Source: Bosea sp. RAC05
GTDB taxonomy: Bacteria > Pseudomonadota > Alphaproteobacteria > Rhizobiales > Beijerinckiaceae
DNA length: 64,000 nt
Assembly: GCF_001713455.1 (NCBI RefSeq)
Contig: NZ_CP016464.1
Location: forward strand, 4,822,001 to 4,886,000
Reading direction: 5' to 3'
Position numbers and translations under genes: made by a program. The notes under the pieces were generated by a model that was not told the origin of the DNA, did not search any database, and saw nothing but the letters and a program-made list of their open reading frames with translations. Of the stretch, positions 17,478-25,663 are shown piece after piece. How positions within the stretch are numbered: the stretch's first letter is position 1; each line of letters begins with the position of its first letter.

Positions 17478-17936
17478 ATGACGCAAGACATGACTCCCCA
17501 GCAGCCGGCGGACCTCGAAGCGCTCCTGACCTTCCGTCTGGTCCGCTTCAACGCGGCCCTGAACCGCCAGAGCGTCCGGTTGCTGCGCGAGGCCGGCGGG
17601 CTGAACATCCCCCAATGGCGCATCATCGCGTTCCTGGCCGCCCATGGCGCAATGACGGGGCGTCAACTCGCCGAGATCGCAGGCCTCGATCCCGGCCTGA
17701 CGAGCCGCTGCCTGCAGGAACTCACCCAGCGTGGCCTCGCCTCCTGTGAACGGCGGCCGGGGGATCGCCGCGCCGTCTGGGCGCAGCTGACCGACGAGGG
17801 CCGCGCCCTCGAAGCGCGGGTGCGACCGGTCATGCGGGCGCGCCACGAACGCCTTCTCGCAGCCCTGGACGAGACCGAGCGGCAGCAGGTCTTCGTGATC
17901 ATCGAGAAGCTCAGGGAGGCGGTCCTGCGCGGCTGA
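17478..17936 (+). CDS. MarR family transcriptional regulator
   Basis: A 152-aa winged-helix dimeric repressor. The recognition region reads LNIPQWRIIAFLAAHGAMTGRQLAEIAGL followed by TSRCLQELTQRGLASCERRPGDRRAVWAQLTDEG, where the DxR of the wing is typical of MarR. ATG 17478 is favoured over the longer frame from 17442. It is divergent from the TctC-type receptor and probably controls both itself and that gene through the palindrome at 17420-17444. The effector is unknown. Confidence 0.9.
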   Translation: MTQDMTPQQPADLEALLTFRLVRFNAALNRQSVRLLREAGGLNIPQWRIIAFLAAHGAMTGRQLAEIAGLDPGLTSRCLQELTQRGLASCERRPGDRRAVWAQLTDEGRALEARVRPVMRARHERLLAALDETERQQVFVIIEKLREAVLRG

Positions 17937-18026
17937 GCCGCCCTGATCTGGCAGGGACGCGACGGGGCCGTGCCGCCGGGCGCGTCCGCACCGGGAGACG
18001 CAGGATCGGCGCTCGGACGCCCGTCG

Positions 18027-18209
18027 CTAGCCCCAGCCCTCCGAATCGTCCTCGTGCCGGGCTTCCCATTTCTCGATCGCCTCAATGAGGCCGATGAGTT
18101 CGGCCTCCTCCGCGGTGCCCGGCGCCGGATGGCCGAGCTCCGCGACCCGCTCGAGCGCCCGCTCGTAATCGTCCGCGCAGCAGACGATCGCCTTCTTGTC
18201 CGCGATCAT
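18027..18209 (-). CDS. 60-aa protein resembling the N-terminal part of HigA-type antitoxins
   Basis: A 60-aa acidic cytoplasmic protein. The segment YERALERVAELGHPAPGTAE, continuing to LIEAIEKWEARH, resembles the N-terminal dimerisation region of HigA-family antitoxins (ALxRLxEL...PGTPExxELxLLxxLIExYE). The DNA-binding HTH that follows in HigA is absent; the chain simply ends. The ATG overlaps the stop of the 55-aa gene (ATGA) and has GGAGAC 7 bases ahead, so translation is coupled. No toxin of the RelE/HigB fold is visible next to it. The resemblance is by eye and function is unknown. Confidence 0.6.
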   Translation of the reverse strand: MIADKKAIVCCADDYERALERVAELGHPAPGTAEEAELIGLIEAIEKWEARHEDDSEGWG

Positions 18210-18373
18210 GTCCCGTCTCCCTGAACGAGGGCCGGATGGTTGCGCGTCTTATAGGCGACCATCGCGGCACTGATGGCGAGAAACACCTTCGGCTCCGGCC
18301 TGTCGGCCGGAGTGTCGCCCGGCACGGCCAGCCCGGCGAAGGCGGCGTCATCCTCGCTGGTCTCGCTCGTCAT
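18206..18373 (-). CDS. hypothetical 55-aa protein
   Basis: A 55-aa protein, first gene of a coupled pair. It starts at ATG 18373 with GGAGG 8 bases upstream, a strong ribosome-binding site that supports it as real. The N-terminus is acidic and the C-terminus (PKVFLAISAAMVAYKTRNHPALVQ) is a possible amphipathic helix. No family recognised. The stop codon overlaps the next start. The pair lies between a MarR gene and an esterase gene with no obvious connection to either. Confidence 0.5.
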   Translation of the reverse strand: MTSETSEDDAAFAGLAVPGDTPADRPEPKVFLAISAAMVAYKTRNHPALVQGDGT

Positions 18374-18437
18374 GGCCACCGCCTCCGCTCGTCTTCGACT
18401 CACAAACCGGGAGCGGCGCCGATCGTTCCCGGCCAGC

Positions 18438-19538
18438 CTAGCGCATCAGCCCCGCCGCCCGTAGCGCATCGGCGATGACCTGGCCGGGCCCGGAGGCCGC
18501 CGGCTGTGGCGGCAGGGGCCGAGCCGTCTCGGCCGGCCGGCTCCGGGCAGTGGATGCATCTGCGCCCGGAGCCGTGGCAGCCGCCGCGACGGCATCCGTG
18601 AGATGCCAGAAGGCCGCGATGTGCCGCGTCGAGGAAATGCCGGCCTGCAACATGTGCGGCCCCGGCACGCCGATCCCGTCGCCGCCATCGATCGGCGTGC
18701 CATGCCCGAGGCCGGCCACCGTGAAGGCCTCGATCCGCGCCGTGCCGGTGCCATCGCGCCAGACGCGGCGCTGGTGGGGGCCGAGCGACAGGGTCTGCGA
18801 CGGGCTCTCGGAGAGGCCGTGGAGCTGCCGCCACTGCGCCAGCACGGCCTCGCCATTGGCCGGCGCGACCGTGTGGTCGCGCGACCCGTGCCAGACCGAC
18901 AGCGTCGGCCAGGGCCCGCTATGGCGCGAAGCCGCACGCACCGCGCGCAGCAGCTCGGCCTCGCCCGGCAGGCCATGTCCGCGCATGCGCTCCAAGGCCT
19001 CGGGAACGCCCGAGGCGCTGCCATAGGGCAGGCCGGCGATGACCGCCCCGCCGGCAAAGAGCTCCGGATAGGTCGCGAGCATCGCGGCCGCCATCGCCCC
19101 GCCGGCGGACAGGCCGGTGACGAAGACGCGGCGGCGGTCGAGCCCGTACCCGGTGATCGTCCCCTCGATCATCTGGGCGATCGAGAGCGCCTCGCCCGCC
19201 TCGCGGGCGATGTCGCCGGGCGCGAACCAGTTGAAGCAGAGATTGGCGTTGTTGGCGCGCTGCTGCTCCGGAAACAGCAGGGCGAAGCCGTGCCGGTCGG
19301 CAAGGCGGGACCATCCCGAGCCGAGGTCGTAGGCCGCCGCGCTCTGGGTGCAGCCATGCAGCACCACCACGAGCGGCGCGCCGGGCGCGAGCCCCTCGGG
19401 ACGATAGCGGTGGGCCCGCAGGGCGCCGGGATTGGAGCCGAAGCCGGCCCATTCGGTCAGGCGGGACGCGACGGCGGCGTCCTGTCCCGGACCGCGGGCG
19501 GCGGCGAGGCGGGCGATGGTATCCGACAGTCGGGGCAT
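18438..19538 (-). CDS. PHB depolymerase family esterase
   Basis: A 366-aa alpha/beta hydrolase of the LpqC/poly(3-hydroxybutyrate) depolymerase-like family. The oxyanion motif is VVLHGCTQ (57-64), and the lipase box GLSAGG places the nucleophile at S144. FNWFAPGDIAREAGEALSI is also typical of this family. No signal peptide is evident, so it may be intracellular or exported otherwise. The C-terminal 50 residues are Pro/Ala rich. Members act on hydroxyalkanoate oligomers or feruloyl/acetyl esters; the true substrate is uncertain. Confidence 0.85.
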   Translation of the reverse strand: MPRLSDTIARLAAARGPGQDAAVASRLTEWAGFGSNPGALRAHRYRPEGLAPGAPLVVVLHGCTQSAAAYDLGSGWSRLADRHGFALLFPEQQRANNANLCFNWFAPGDIAREAGEALSIAQMIEGTITGYGLDRRRVFVTGLSAGGAMAAAMLATYPELFAGGAVIAGLPYGSASGVPEALERMRGHGLPGEAELLRAVRAASRHSGPWPTLSVWHGSRDHTVAPANGEAVLAQWRQLHGLSESPSQTLSLGPHQRRVWRDGTGTARIEAFTVAGLGHGTPIDGGDGIGVPGPHMLQAGISSTRHIAAFWHLTDAVAAAATAPGADASTARSRPAETARPLPPQPAASGPGQVIADALRAAGLMR

Positions 19539-19710
19539 GAAGCGCTCCTGCGCCGGCCGCGACGAGATGACGGCGGCCTTCGATCCTCAACGCGATCATA
19601 GCTGCTTATGTTGCAACGCAACATCACCGATGCGGCATCGGGCCCGCGGGATTGCCCGGCACAGCCCGATCGCGGAGAGTGACGCAGCCCTCAACGGACG
19701 ATGTCTTCCC

Positions 19711-20472
19711 GTGCGCATCCTGCTGATCAATCCGAACACGACGGCCGAGGTGACGGCGCTGATGGCGCGGGTGCTGGCGCCGATGCTGCCGCCGGGCGTC
19801 ACGCTGAAGCCCGTCACGGGGCGCTTCGGCGCGCGCTACATCGCCAGCCGCAGCGCCGCCGCGATTGCCGGGCACGCCGCCCTCGACGCCCTCGCCGAAC
19901 ATGGCGGCGATTGCGATGCGGTCTATCTCGCCTGTTTCGGGGACCCCGGGCTGCTCGCCCTGAAGGAGCTCGCCGCCGTGCCGGTGATCGGCATGGCCGA
20001 GGCGAGCTGCATCGCCGCGGCCAAACGCGCCGAGCGCTTCGCCATCGTCACCGGCGGGCAGCGCTGGGGGCCGATGCTGCGGGAATTCGTCGGCACGCTC
20101 GGGCTGGGAGACCGGCTCGCCGGGATCGAGACCGTCGCCCCGACCGGCGCCGAGATCGCGCGCGACCCCGACGGCGCCATCGCCCTGCTGACGCAGGCCT
20201 GCCGAGACGCGGCGGCACGCGACGGCGCCGGCGCCGTCATTCTCGGCGGCGCGGGGCTGGCCGGCCTCGCGGCGCGCATCAGGCCCCATCTCGACCTGCC
20301 CGTCATCTGCTCGGTCGAGGCCGGTCTGGCCGCCGTCCTGGCAGCCCTGCGGGACCCACCGCCCAAACCCGAGACCGGCGACCTTTCGGCGCCGGCCCCG
20401 ATCGCGAGCATCGGCCTCTCCGAGCGGCTCGCCGCCCGGCTGGCCGAAGCCGGAGCGACGCCGCCCTCGTGA
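19711..20472 (+). CDS. aspartate/glutamate/hydantoin racemase family protein
   Basis: A 253-aa protein starting at GTG (MRILLINPNTT), the HyuE-type N-terminus. The first catalytic Cys is present in VYLACFGDPG (C75), followed by PVIGMAEAS. At the second catalytic position, where the family normally has LGCAG, this protein has LGGAG (G180), so the two-base racemase mechanism may be lost or altered. Cys200 in PVICSVEAG could not replace it directly. It is divergent from the esterase and convergent with a dehydrogenase. Possible roles are a one-cysteine isomerase or decarboxylase. Confidence 0.8.
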   Translation: MRILLINPNTTAEVTALMARVLAPMLPPGVTLKPVTGRFGARYIASRSAAAIAGHAALDALAEHGGDCDAVYLACFGDPGLLALKELAAVPVIGMAEASCIAAAKRAERFAIVTGGQRWGPMLREFVGTLGLGDRLAGIETVAPTGAEIARDPDGAIALLTQACRDAAARDGAGAVILGGAGLAGLAARIRPHLDLPVICSVEAGLAAVLAALRDPPPKPETGDLSAPAPIASIGLSERLAARLAEAGATPPS

Positions 20473-20488
20473 CGGGCACCGGCGGCGC

Positions 20489-21400
20489 TCAGCCTTTGCC
20501 GGCGAGGGAAATGCCGTTCTGCCCGGCGACGAAGTCCGACAGCATCGGCACATAATCGTCGCCCTTTCCGGCGGCGACCGCGGTGGCGAAGCTGTTCTTC
20601 ACGGCGTTGCCGATCGGATTGGGGACACCGGCGGCGTTCGCCACGCTTTCGAGATAGCGCACGTCCTTCAGCGCGTTGACGAGCGTGAACTTGTGGGCGT
20701 TGCGGTCGCGCTCGAGCACATACTGCATGAAGGTCTGGTAGAAGCCGCAATCCATCCGGCTGCCGCGCAGCACGCTGTCGAAGGTCTGCGGGGTGATGCC
20801 GATCTTCGAGGCCAGCGTCAGCGCCTCGGCATAGATCGCCGCATAGCCCATCGAGAGGAAGTTGTTCAGGAGCTTCATCTTGTGGCCGTCGCCGACGGGG
20901 CCGAGATGCACGACCTTCTGCGCCCAGGCCTCGATCGCCGGCTTGATCCGCGCGAAGACCTCCGGCGTCGTCCCGACCATCGCCGAGAGCTGGCCGAGCG
21001 CGGCCTGGGCCGGCGTTCCGCCGAGCGGCGCATCGGCCAGATGCAGGCCCTTGGCCTCCAGCTCTCCGGCGATCCGCACCGTCACCGTCGGGTCCGAGGT
21101 CGAGCAGTCGACGATCACCGTGCCGGGCTTGGCGCCCGCCGCGATGCCGTCGGGCCCGTTCACCACGGCCTCGACCTGGGCCGAACCGGTCACGCACAGG
21201 AAGATGATGGTGGCGTTCTGCGCGAGCTCCCGGGGCGTCTTGGCCTCCTTCGCGCCGCCGGCGACGAGGGTCTCGACCGGCTTGCGGTTGCGATGCCCCA
21301 TCACGGTCAAGGGGAAGCCCTTGTTGAGCAGGCTCTGGGCCATGCCCTGCCCCATCAGCCCGACGCCGATGAAGCCCACTGATTCTTTGGTTGCGGTCAT
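20489..21400 (-). CDS. NAD(P)-dependent beta-hydroxyacid dehydrogenase
   Basis: A 303-aa member of the 3-hydroxyisobutyrate/6-phosphogluconate dehydrogenase superfamily. The cofactor motif is FIGVGLMGQGMA (10-21), the substrate loop is DAPLGGTPAQA, and the catalytic Lys is K176 in GDGHKMKLLNNF. The start at 21400 has AGGAG upstream in the right place; the longer frame to 21583 lacks support. It is divergent from the LacI gene 103 bases away, so that regulator may control it. Likely oxidises a 3-hydroxyacid or aldonate; exact substrate unknown. Confidence 0.85.
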   Translation of the reverse strand: MTATKESVGFIGVGLMGQGMAQSLLNKGFPLTVMGHRNRKPVETLVAGGAKEAKTPRELAQNATIIFLCVTGSAQVEAVVNGPDGIAAGAKPGTVIVDCSTSDPTVTVRIAGELEAKGLHLADAPLGGTPAQAALGQLSAMVGTTPEVFARIKPAIEAWAQKVVHLGPVGDGHKMKLLNNFLSMGYAAIYAEALTLASKIGITPQTFDSVLRGSRMDCGFYQTFMQYVLERDRNAHKFTLVNALKDVRYLESVANAAGVPNPIGNAVKNSFATAVAAGKGDDYVPMLSDFVAGQNGISLAGKG

Positions 21401-21503
21401 CTTCAATTTCTCCTGTTTATATGAGAATGACGGATCGACGTGATGGAACGCCCGACCAAGAACCGGTCGCAGGGTCGCGTATCCGACGCCGGAGAAGAGC
21501 GTC

Positions 21504-22580
21504 ATGACCAGCAGCGGCCCCGTCAGTGCCGGTTCCCCCGTCAAGCCAGCGGCTGCGCTCTCGGTCGCGCGCGGTCGCGTCACGCTTCAGATCATCGCCG
21601 ATCGGCTCGCGGTCTCGACCGCGACCGTGTCGCTGGCCCTGCGCGGCTCGCCGCTGGTGGCGGAGTCGACCAGGGTCCGCGTCCAGCAGACGGCCCGCGA
21701 ACTGGGCTACAGCTACAACCGCAGCGCCGCGTCGCTGCGGACCGACCGCACCAACATCCTCGGCGTCGGCTTCCACGACATCACCAATCCCTATTTCGCC
21801 GAGCTTTTGGCCGCGATCGAGGAAACCACCACGGCCCATGGCCGCTCGATCCTGCTCGGCACCTATGGCGAGGATCTCGAGCGGCAGGACCGTGTCCTCA
21901 ACACGCTCAAGGAGTATCGCCCGGACGGGATGATCCTCTGTGCCGCCGGCGGCTCGACGCCGGAGACCTTCGCCCATCTGATCGCGGCCGGCGTTCCGAT
22001 CGTCCAGCTCTCGCGCGAGATCACGCCCGATCTCGACTTCGTCGGCTCCGACGACCGCCACGGCACCATCCTGGCGATGGAGCATCTGATCGGCCTCGGC
22101 CACCGGCGCATCGCCTTCATCTGCCAGAACCAGAAGATCTCGACGGGCGCCAACCGCTACGGCGGCTACTGCGAGGTTCTGGCGCGCAACGGCATCCCGG
22201 TCGACCCGACGCTGGTCTATCCCGGGCACGGCACGCGCGAGAACGGCTCCAAGGGCATCCAGGCGGTTCTCGATGCGCCCGACCCGCCGACGGCGGCGGT
22301 CTGCATGAACGATCTCGCCGCCTTCGGAGCCATGCTCGGGCTGCGCCATCGCGGCCGCGAGGCCGGGCCCGACTTCTCGATCATCGGCTGCGACGACGTT
22401 CAGGAGGCGGCGCAGTGGTACCCGGCCCTGACGACCATCCGCAATTTCCAGGACGAGATGGGCCGCACCTCGGCCGAATTCCTGATCAGCCGCATCGCCG
22501 ATCCCGCCGCGCCGCCGCGCCGGCTGCTGCTGACACCCGCTCTCGTCGTCCGCGGCACGACCGCCCCGGCCCGCGCCTGA
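21504..22580 (+). CDS. LacI family transcriptional regulator
   Basis: A 358-aa repressor. After a 25-residue extension the HTH reads VTLQIIADRLAVSTATVSLALRG, followed by the hinge region TARELGYSYNRSAASLRT and the periplasmic-binding-like effector domain (IGCDDVQEAAQWYPALTTI near the end). GGAG stands 8 bases ahead of ATG 21504. Neighbouring genes (two beta-hydroxyacid dehydrogenases and a sugar importer) suggest the effector is a sugar or sugar acid. It ends 16 bases from the convergent dehydrogenase gene. Confidence 0.92.
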   Translation: MTSSGPVSAGSPVKPAAALSVARGRVTLQIIADRLAVSTATVSLALRGSPLVAESTRVRVQQTARELGYSYNRSAASLRTDRTNILGVGFHDITNPYFAELLAAIEETTTAHGRSILLGTYGEDLERQDRVLNTLKEYRPDGMILCAAGGSTPETFAHLIAAGVPIVQLSREITPDLDFVGSDDRHGTILAMEHLIGLGHRRIAFICQNQKISTGANRYGGYCEVLARNGIPVDPTLVYPGHGTRENGSKGIQAVLDAPDPPTAAVCMNDLAAFGAMLGLRHRGREAGPDFSIIGCDDVQEAAQWYPALTTIRNFQDEMGRTSAEFLISRIADPAAPPRRLLLTPALVVRGTTAPARA

Positions 22581-22596
22581 GCCCAGGGCGCGTGGC

Positions 22597-23490
22597 TCAT
22601 GCATCGTTGGCGGGCTTGGCGTTGAGCGCGCGATAGGCCCGCACCACCTGCGAATCGTCACGGCCGCCATGGCCCAGCCCCGATGTCGCCAGGAACATCT
22701 GATGCGCTGCGGCCGCCAGCGGCAGCGCGGTGCGCGCCGCCCGGCCGGCATCGAGAACGATCGACAGGTCCTTGACGAAGATGTCGACGGCGCTGGTCAC
22801 CGCCGGCTCGGCCTCGTGCATGCGCGGCCCGCGATCCCTGAGCATCCAGGAGGAGGCGGCCGAGCCGCCCATGATCTCGAACAGGAGCCGGCCGTCGATC
22901 CCCGCCTTCTCCGCAAGCGAAAGCGCCTCCGCTGCGACCGCGATATGGACGCCGCAGAGCAGCTGGTTGACCGTCTTGACCGTCGCCCCCTGCCCCGGCT
23001 TCTGGCCGACATGGAAGACCTTGTCGCCCAGCGCCTCGAGCATCGGCCGCGCCAGCGCCAGGGTCTCGTCGGGCGCCCCGACCATGATCGAGAGCGTCGC
23101 GGCGCGCGCGCCGACGACGCCGCCCGACACCGGGGCGTCGACGAAGCGTCGGCCGCTCTTGACGACCTCGGCCGCGATCGCCTCGACCTCGCCCGGAGGG
23201 CAGGTCGCCATCAGGATGACCACCGCGCCCGGCGCCAGCGCCGCGAGCGCCCCGGCCTCGAACAGCACGGCGCGCGCCTGCGCCGCGTTGACGACCATCA
23301 GGACCATCGCCTCGGCCCCCGCGGCCGCGGCCGCGGCGCTCTCCGCCGCATGGCCGCCGGCGGCGACCAGCACCTCGCGCGCACTGGCGCGCATATCGAA
23401 GCCGGTGACGCGGAACTGGCGCTTGACGAGGTTCTCGGCCATCGGCGCACCCATGGCGCCGAGCCCGATGAAGGCGATGGAGGTCGGCAT
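22597..23490 (-). CDS. NAD(P)-dependent oxidoreductase, L-threonate dehydrogenase-like
   Basis: A 297-aa beta-hydroxyacid dehydrogenase. It shows the cofactor motif IGLGAMGAPMAENL (8-21), the loop DAPVSGGVVGA and the catalytic Lys in GATVKTVNQLLCGVHIAVAAEA (K172). The QLLxGVHIAxAAEA stretch is typical of the LtnD-like branch acting on four-carbon acid sugars. It is the last gene of the importer operon transcribed leftward from 28159, so it probably oxidises the imported compound. A second paralogue is at 20489-21400. Confidence 0.83.
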   Translation of the reverse strand: MPTSIAFIGLGAMGAPMAENLVKRQFRVTGFDMRASAREVLVAAGGHAAESAAAAAAGAEAMVLMVVNAAQARAVLFEAGALAALAPGAVVILMATCPPGEVEAIAAEVVKSGRRFVDAPVSGGVVGARAATLSIMVGAPDETLALARPMLEALGDKVFHVGQKPGQGATVKTVNQLLCGVHIAVAAEALSLAEKAGIDGRLLFEIMGGSAASSWMLRDRGPRMHEAEPAVTSAVDIFVKDLSIVLDAGRAARTALPLAAAAHQMFLATSGLGHGGRDDSQVVRAYRALNAKPANDA

Positions 23491-23666
23491 CTTCTGGTCA
23501 GGTCCTCTGTTGACGTCCCCCCGGCGACGTCAGGCGCCGGCCGGGGATCGGGCCGCGAGACTGGACGATCGCCGCCCGCGGCGCGAGCCCCGATCCGGGC
23601 TGACCCACCGCCGCGCTAGGCATGACGGCGCAGGGGGCTCCGACAGCCCGCCTGCGCCGCAGGACC

Positions 23667-24575
23667 TCACTCCTTCACGGCTCCGGTCATCGCGCTCACA
23701 TAGTGCTCGACGAAGAAGGCGTAGAGGATCACCAGCGGCAGCGAGCCGATCAGGGCGCCCGCCATCAGCGAGCCCCAGCGGAAGATGTCGCCATCGACGA
23801 AGTTGGAGATGATCGCCACCGGCACCGTCTTGTTGTGGTCCGAGGAGATGAAGGTCAGCGCGTAGATGAACTCGTTCCAGCACAGCGTGAAGGCGAAGAT
23901 GAAGGCCGAGATCAGGCCGGGGATCGCCAGCGGCAGCACGATCTTGACCAGGATCTGCCAGCGGCTCGCCCCGTCCATCAGGGCGCATTCCTCGAGCTCG
24001 TAGGGAATGGTCTTGAAATAGCCCATCAGCAGCCAGGTGCAGAACGGGATCAGGATGGTCGGATAGGTCAGGATCAGCGCGAACGGCGTGTCGAACAGGC
24101 CGTAGGCGTGGATCACGGCCGAGAGCGGGATGAACAGGATCGACGGCGGCACGAGATAGGCCAGGAAGATCAGCCCGCCCACCGTCGCCGCGCCCTTGTA
24201 GCGGATGCGGGTGATGGCATAGGCCGACAGCACGCTGGCGAAGATCGAGAGGAAGGTCGCCGCCGTGGCGACCATCATCGTCGTCATCAGCCAGCGCGGA
24301 TAGGCGCTCTCGAACAGCAGCTTGTAGATGTGCTGGAAGGTCGGCTGGCTGACCCAGAGCGGGTTGCTGTTGTCGAGGTCGAGCAGCTGCGCATCCGGTT
24401 TGATCGAGGTGATCACCATCCAGTAGAACGGGAACAGCAGCACCACGAGGATGATGGCCAGCGGCATGTAGACGACCACCAGCTTGCGCGGCAGCGTCTC
24501 CAGATAGGCCATGCCCTCGCGATGGTCGGACAGCGTGCCCGGGGCGGTGGTGGATTTCAGGGCGGCGTCAGTCAT
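23667..24575 (-). CDS. carbohydrate ABC transporter permease, MalG/UgpE type
   Basis: A 302-aa inner-membrane permease with about six helices. The EAA loop reads YELEECALMDGASRWQILVKIVLPLAIPG, and FTLCWNEFIYALTF is the common C-terminal MalG-type motif. The start overlaps the stop of the MalF-type gene by 8 bases. Part of the five-gene importer/dehydrogenase operon running leftward from 28159. Confidence 0.9.
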   Translation of the reverse strand: MTDAALKSTTAPGTLSDHREGMAYLETLPRKLVVVYMPLAIILVVLLFPFYWMVITSIKPDAQLLDLDNSNPLWVSQPTFQHIYKLLFESAYPRWLMTTMMVATAATFLSIFASVLSAYAITRIRYKGAATVGGLIFLAYLVPPSILFIPLSAVIHAYGLFDTPFALILTYPTILIPFCTWLLMGYFKTIPYELEECALMDGASRWQILVKIVLPLAIPGLISAFIFAFTLCWNEFIYALTFISSDHNKTVPVAIISNFVDGDIFRWGSLMAGALIGSLPLVILYAFFVEHYVSAMTGAVKE

Positions 24576-25515
24576 TGCTCTCTCCCTGCTGCCACTTGCG
24601 GCGCTGAAGGCCGAACCAGCTGACCATGATCGCGGCCAGGAGGAAGGGCACCATGGCGGTGGCGATCGCCGCGCCCTCGCCCAAGCGCCCGCCCAGGATG
24701 CCGCGCTGATAGGACAGCGTCGCCATCAGCTGCGTGGCGTTGACCGGACCGCCGCGGGTCATGGCCCAGATCAGCTGGAAATCGGTGAAGGTGAACAGAA
24801 CCGAGAACGTCATCACCACGGCGATGATCGGCGTCAGCAGCGGATAGGTCACGAAGCGGAAGCGCTGCCAGCCCGAGGCGCCGTCGAGCGTCGCGGCCTC
24901 GTAGAGCGAGGGCGAGACGGTCTGCAGCCCGGCCAGCAGCGTGATGGCGATGAAGGGGATGCCGCGCCAGATATTGGCGAAGATCACGCTGCACTGCGCC
25001 AGGAACGGATCGCCGAGCCAGTTGATGTATTGGCCCTTGGCCAGGAAGCCGGCCTTCTGCAGCAGCCAGGTGAAGATCGAGAACTGCGTGTCGAAGATCC
25101 ACCAGAACGCCACCGCCGACAGCACCGTCGGCACGATGAAGGGGATCAGCACGATGGCGCGGATGAACGCCTTGAACGGCATGTGGTTGTTCAGGAGGAT
25201 GGCGAGATAGAGCCCGACCGCGAACTTCACCACCGAGGCGACCGCCGTATAGGCGAGCGTGAACGCGGTCGCGTTCAGGAAATCGCTGTCGTCGAGCAGG
25301 TACTGGTAGTTCTCCAGCCCGATGAACACGCCGCCGCGGCCGATGCGCATGTCGGTCATGCTCATCCACATGCCCAGGATCAGCGGCCAGGCCAGGAAGA
25401 ACACCAGGAAGATCATGGTCGGAACCATGAACCAGAAGCCCAGCCAGTTCCGGTTGACCATCAGCCTTGTCCAGGCGGTGGTCTCCGGCGGTGCGGCGAA
25501 CGAGCCTGAAGCCAT
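24568..25515 (-). CDS. sugar ABC transporter permease, MalF/UgpA type
   Basis: A 315-aa inner-membrane permease. The EAA loop is SLYEAATLDGASGWQRFRFVTYPLL, and the first helix (FWFMVPTMIFLVFFLAWPL) is typical of MalF/UgpA/LacF proteins. It lies between the binding-protein gene and the MalG-type gene on the same strand and should form the translocation pore with the latter. Confidence 0.9.
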   Translation of the reverse strand: MASGSFAAPPETTAWTRLMVNRNWLGFWFMVPTMIFLVFFLAWPLILGMWMSMTDMRIGRGGVFIGLENYQYLLDDSDFLNATAFTLAYTAVASVVKFAVGLYLAILLNNHMPFKAFIRAIVLIPFIVPTVLSAVAFWWIFDTQFSIFTWLLQKAGFLAKGQYINWLGDPFLAQCSVIFANIWRGIPFIAITLLAGLQTVSPSLYEAATLDGASGWQRFRFVTYPLLTPIIAVVMTFSVLFTFTDFQLIWAMTRGGPVNATQLMATLSYQRGILGGRLGEGAAIATAMVPFLLAAIMVSWFGLQRRKWQQGESND

Positions 25516-25663
25516 CGCGAGCGCTTCCTCGATAAAAGGGGGATCGTCTCCCCGGCGGCGCGAACGGCGCCGGGAAGAAGACCCGTAGACATGGATGAAA
25601 GGCCCTCCCTCGGCGCCGGTCAGGCGCTCCGGCCGGCGTCACCGCCGGCCGGAAAGGGTTCGG

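Noticed and set aside
18027-18373. A complete toxin-antitoxin locus
   Set aside because: No RelE/HigB-type toxin motif and the HigA-like part lacks its HTH; only the partial resemblance is reported.
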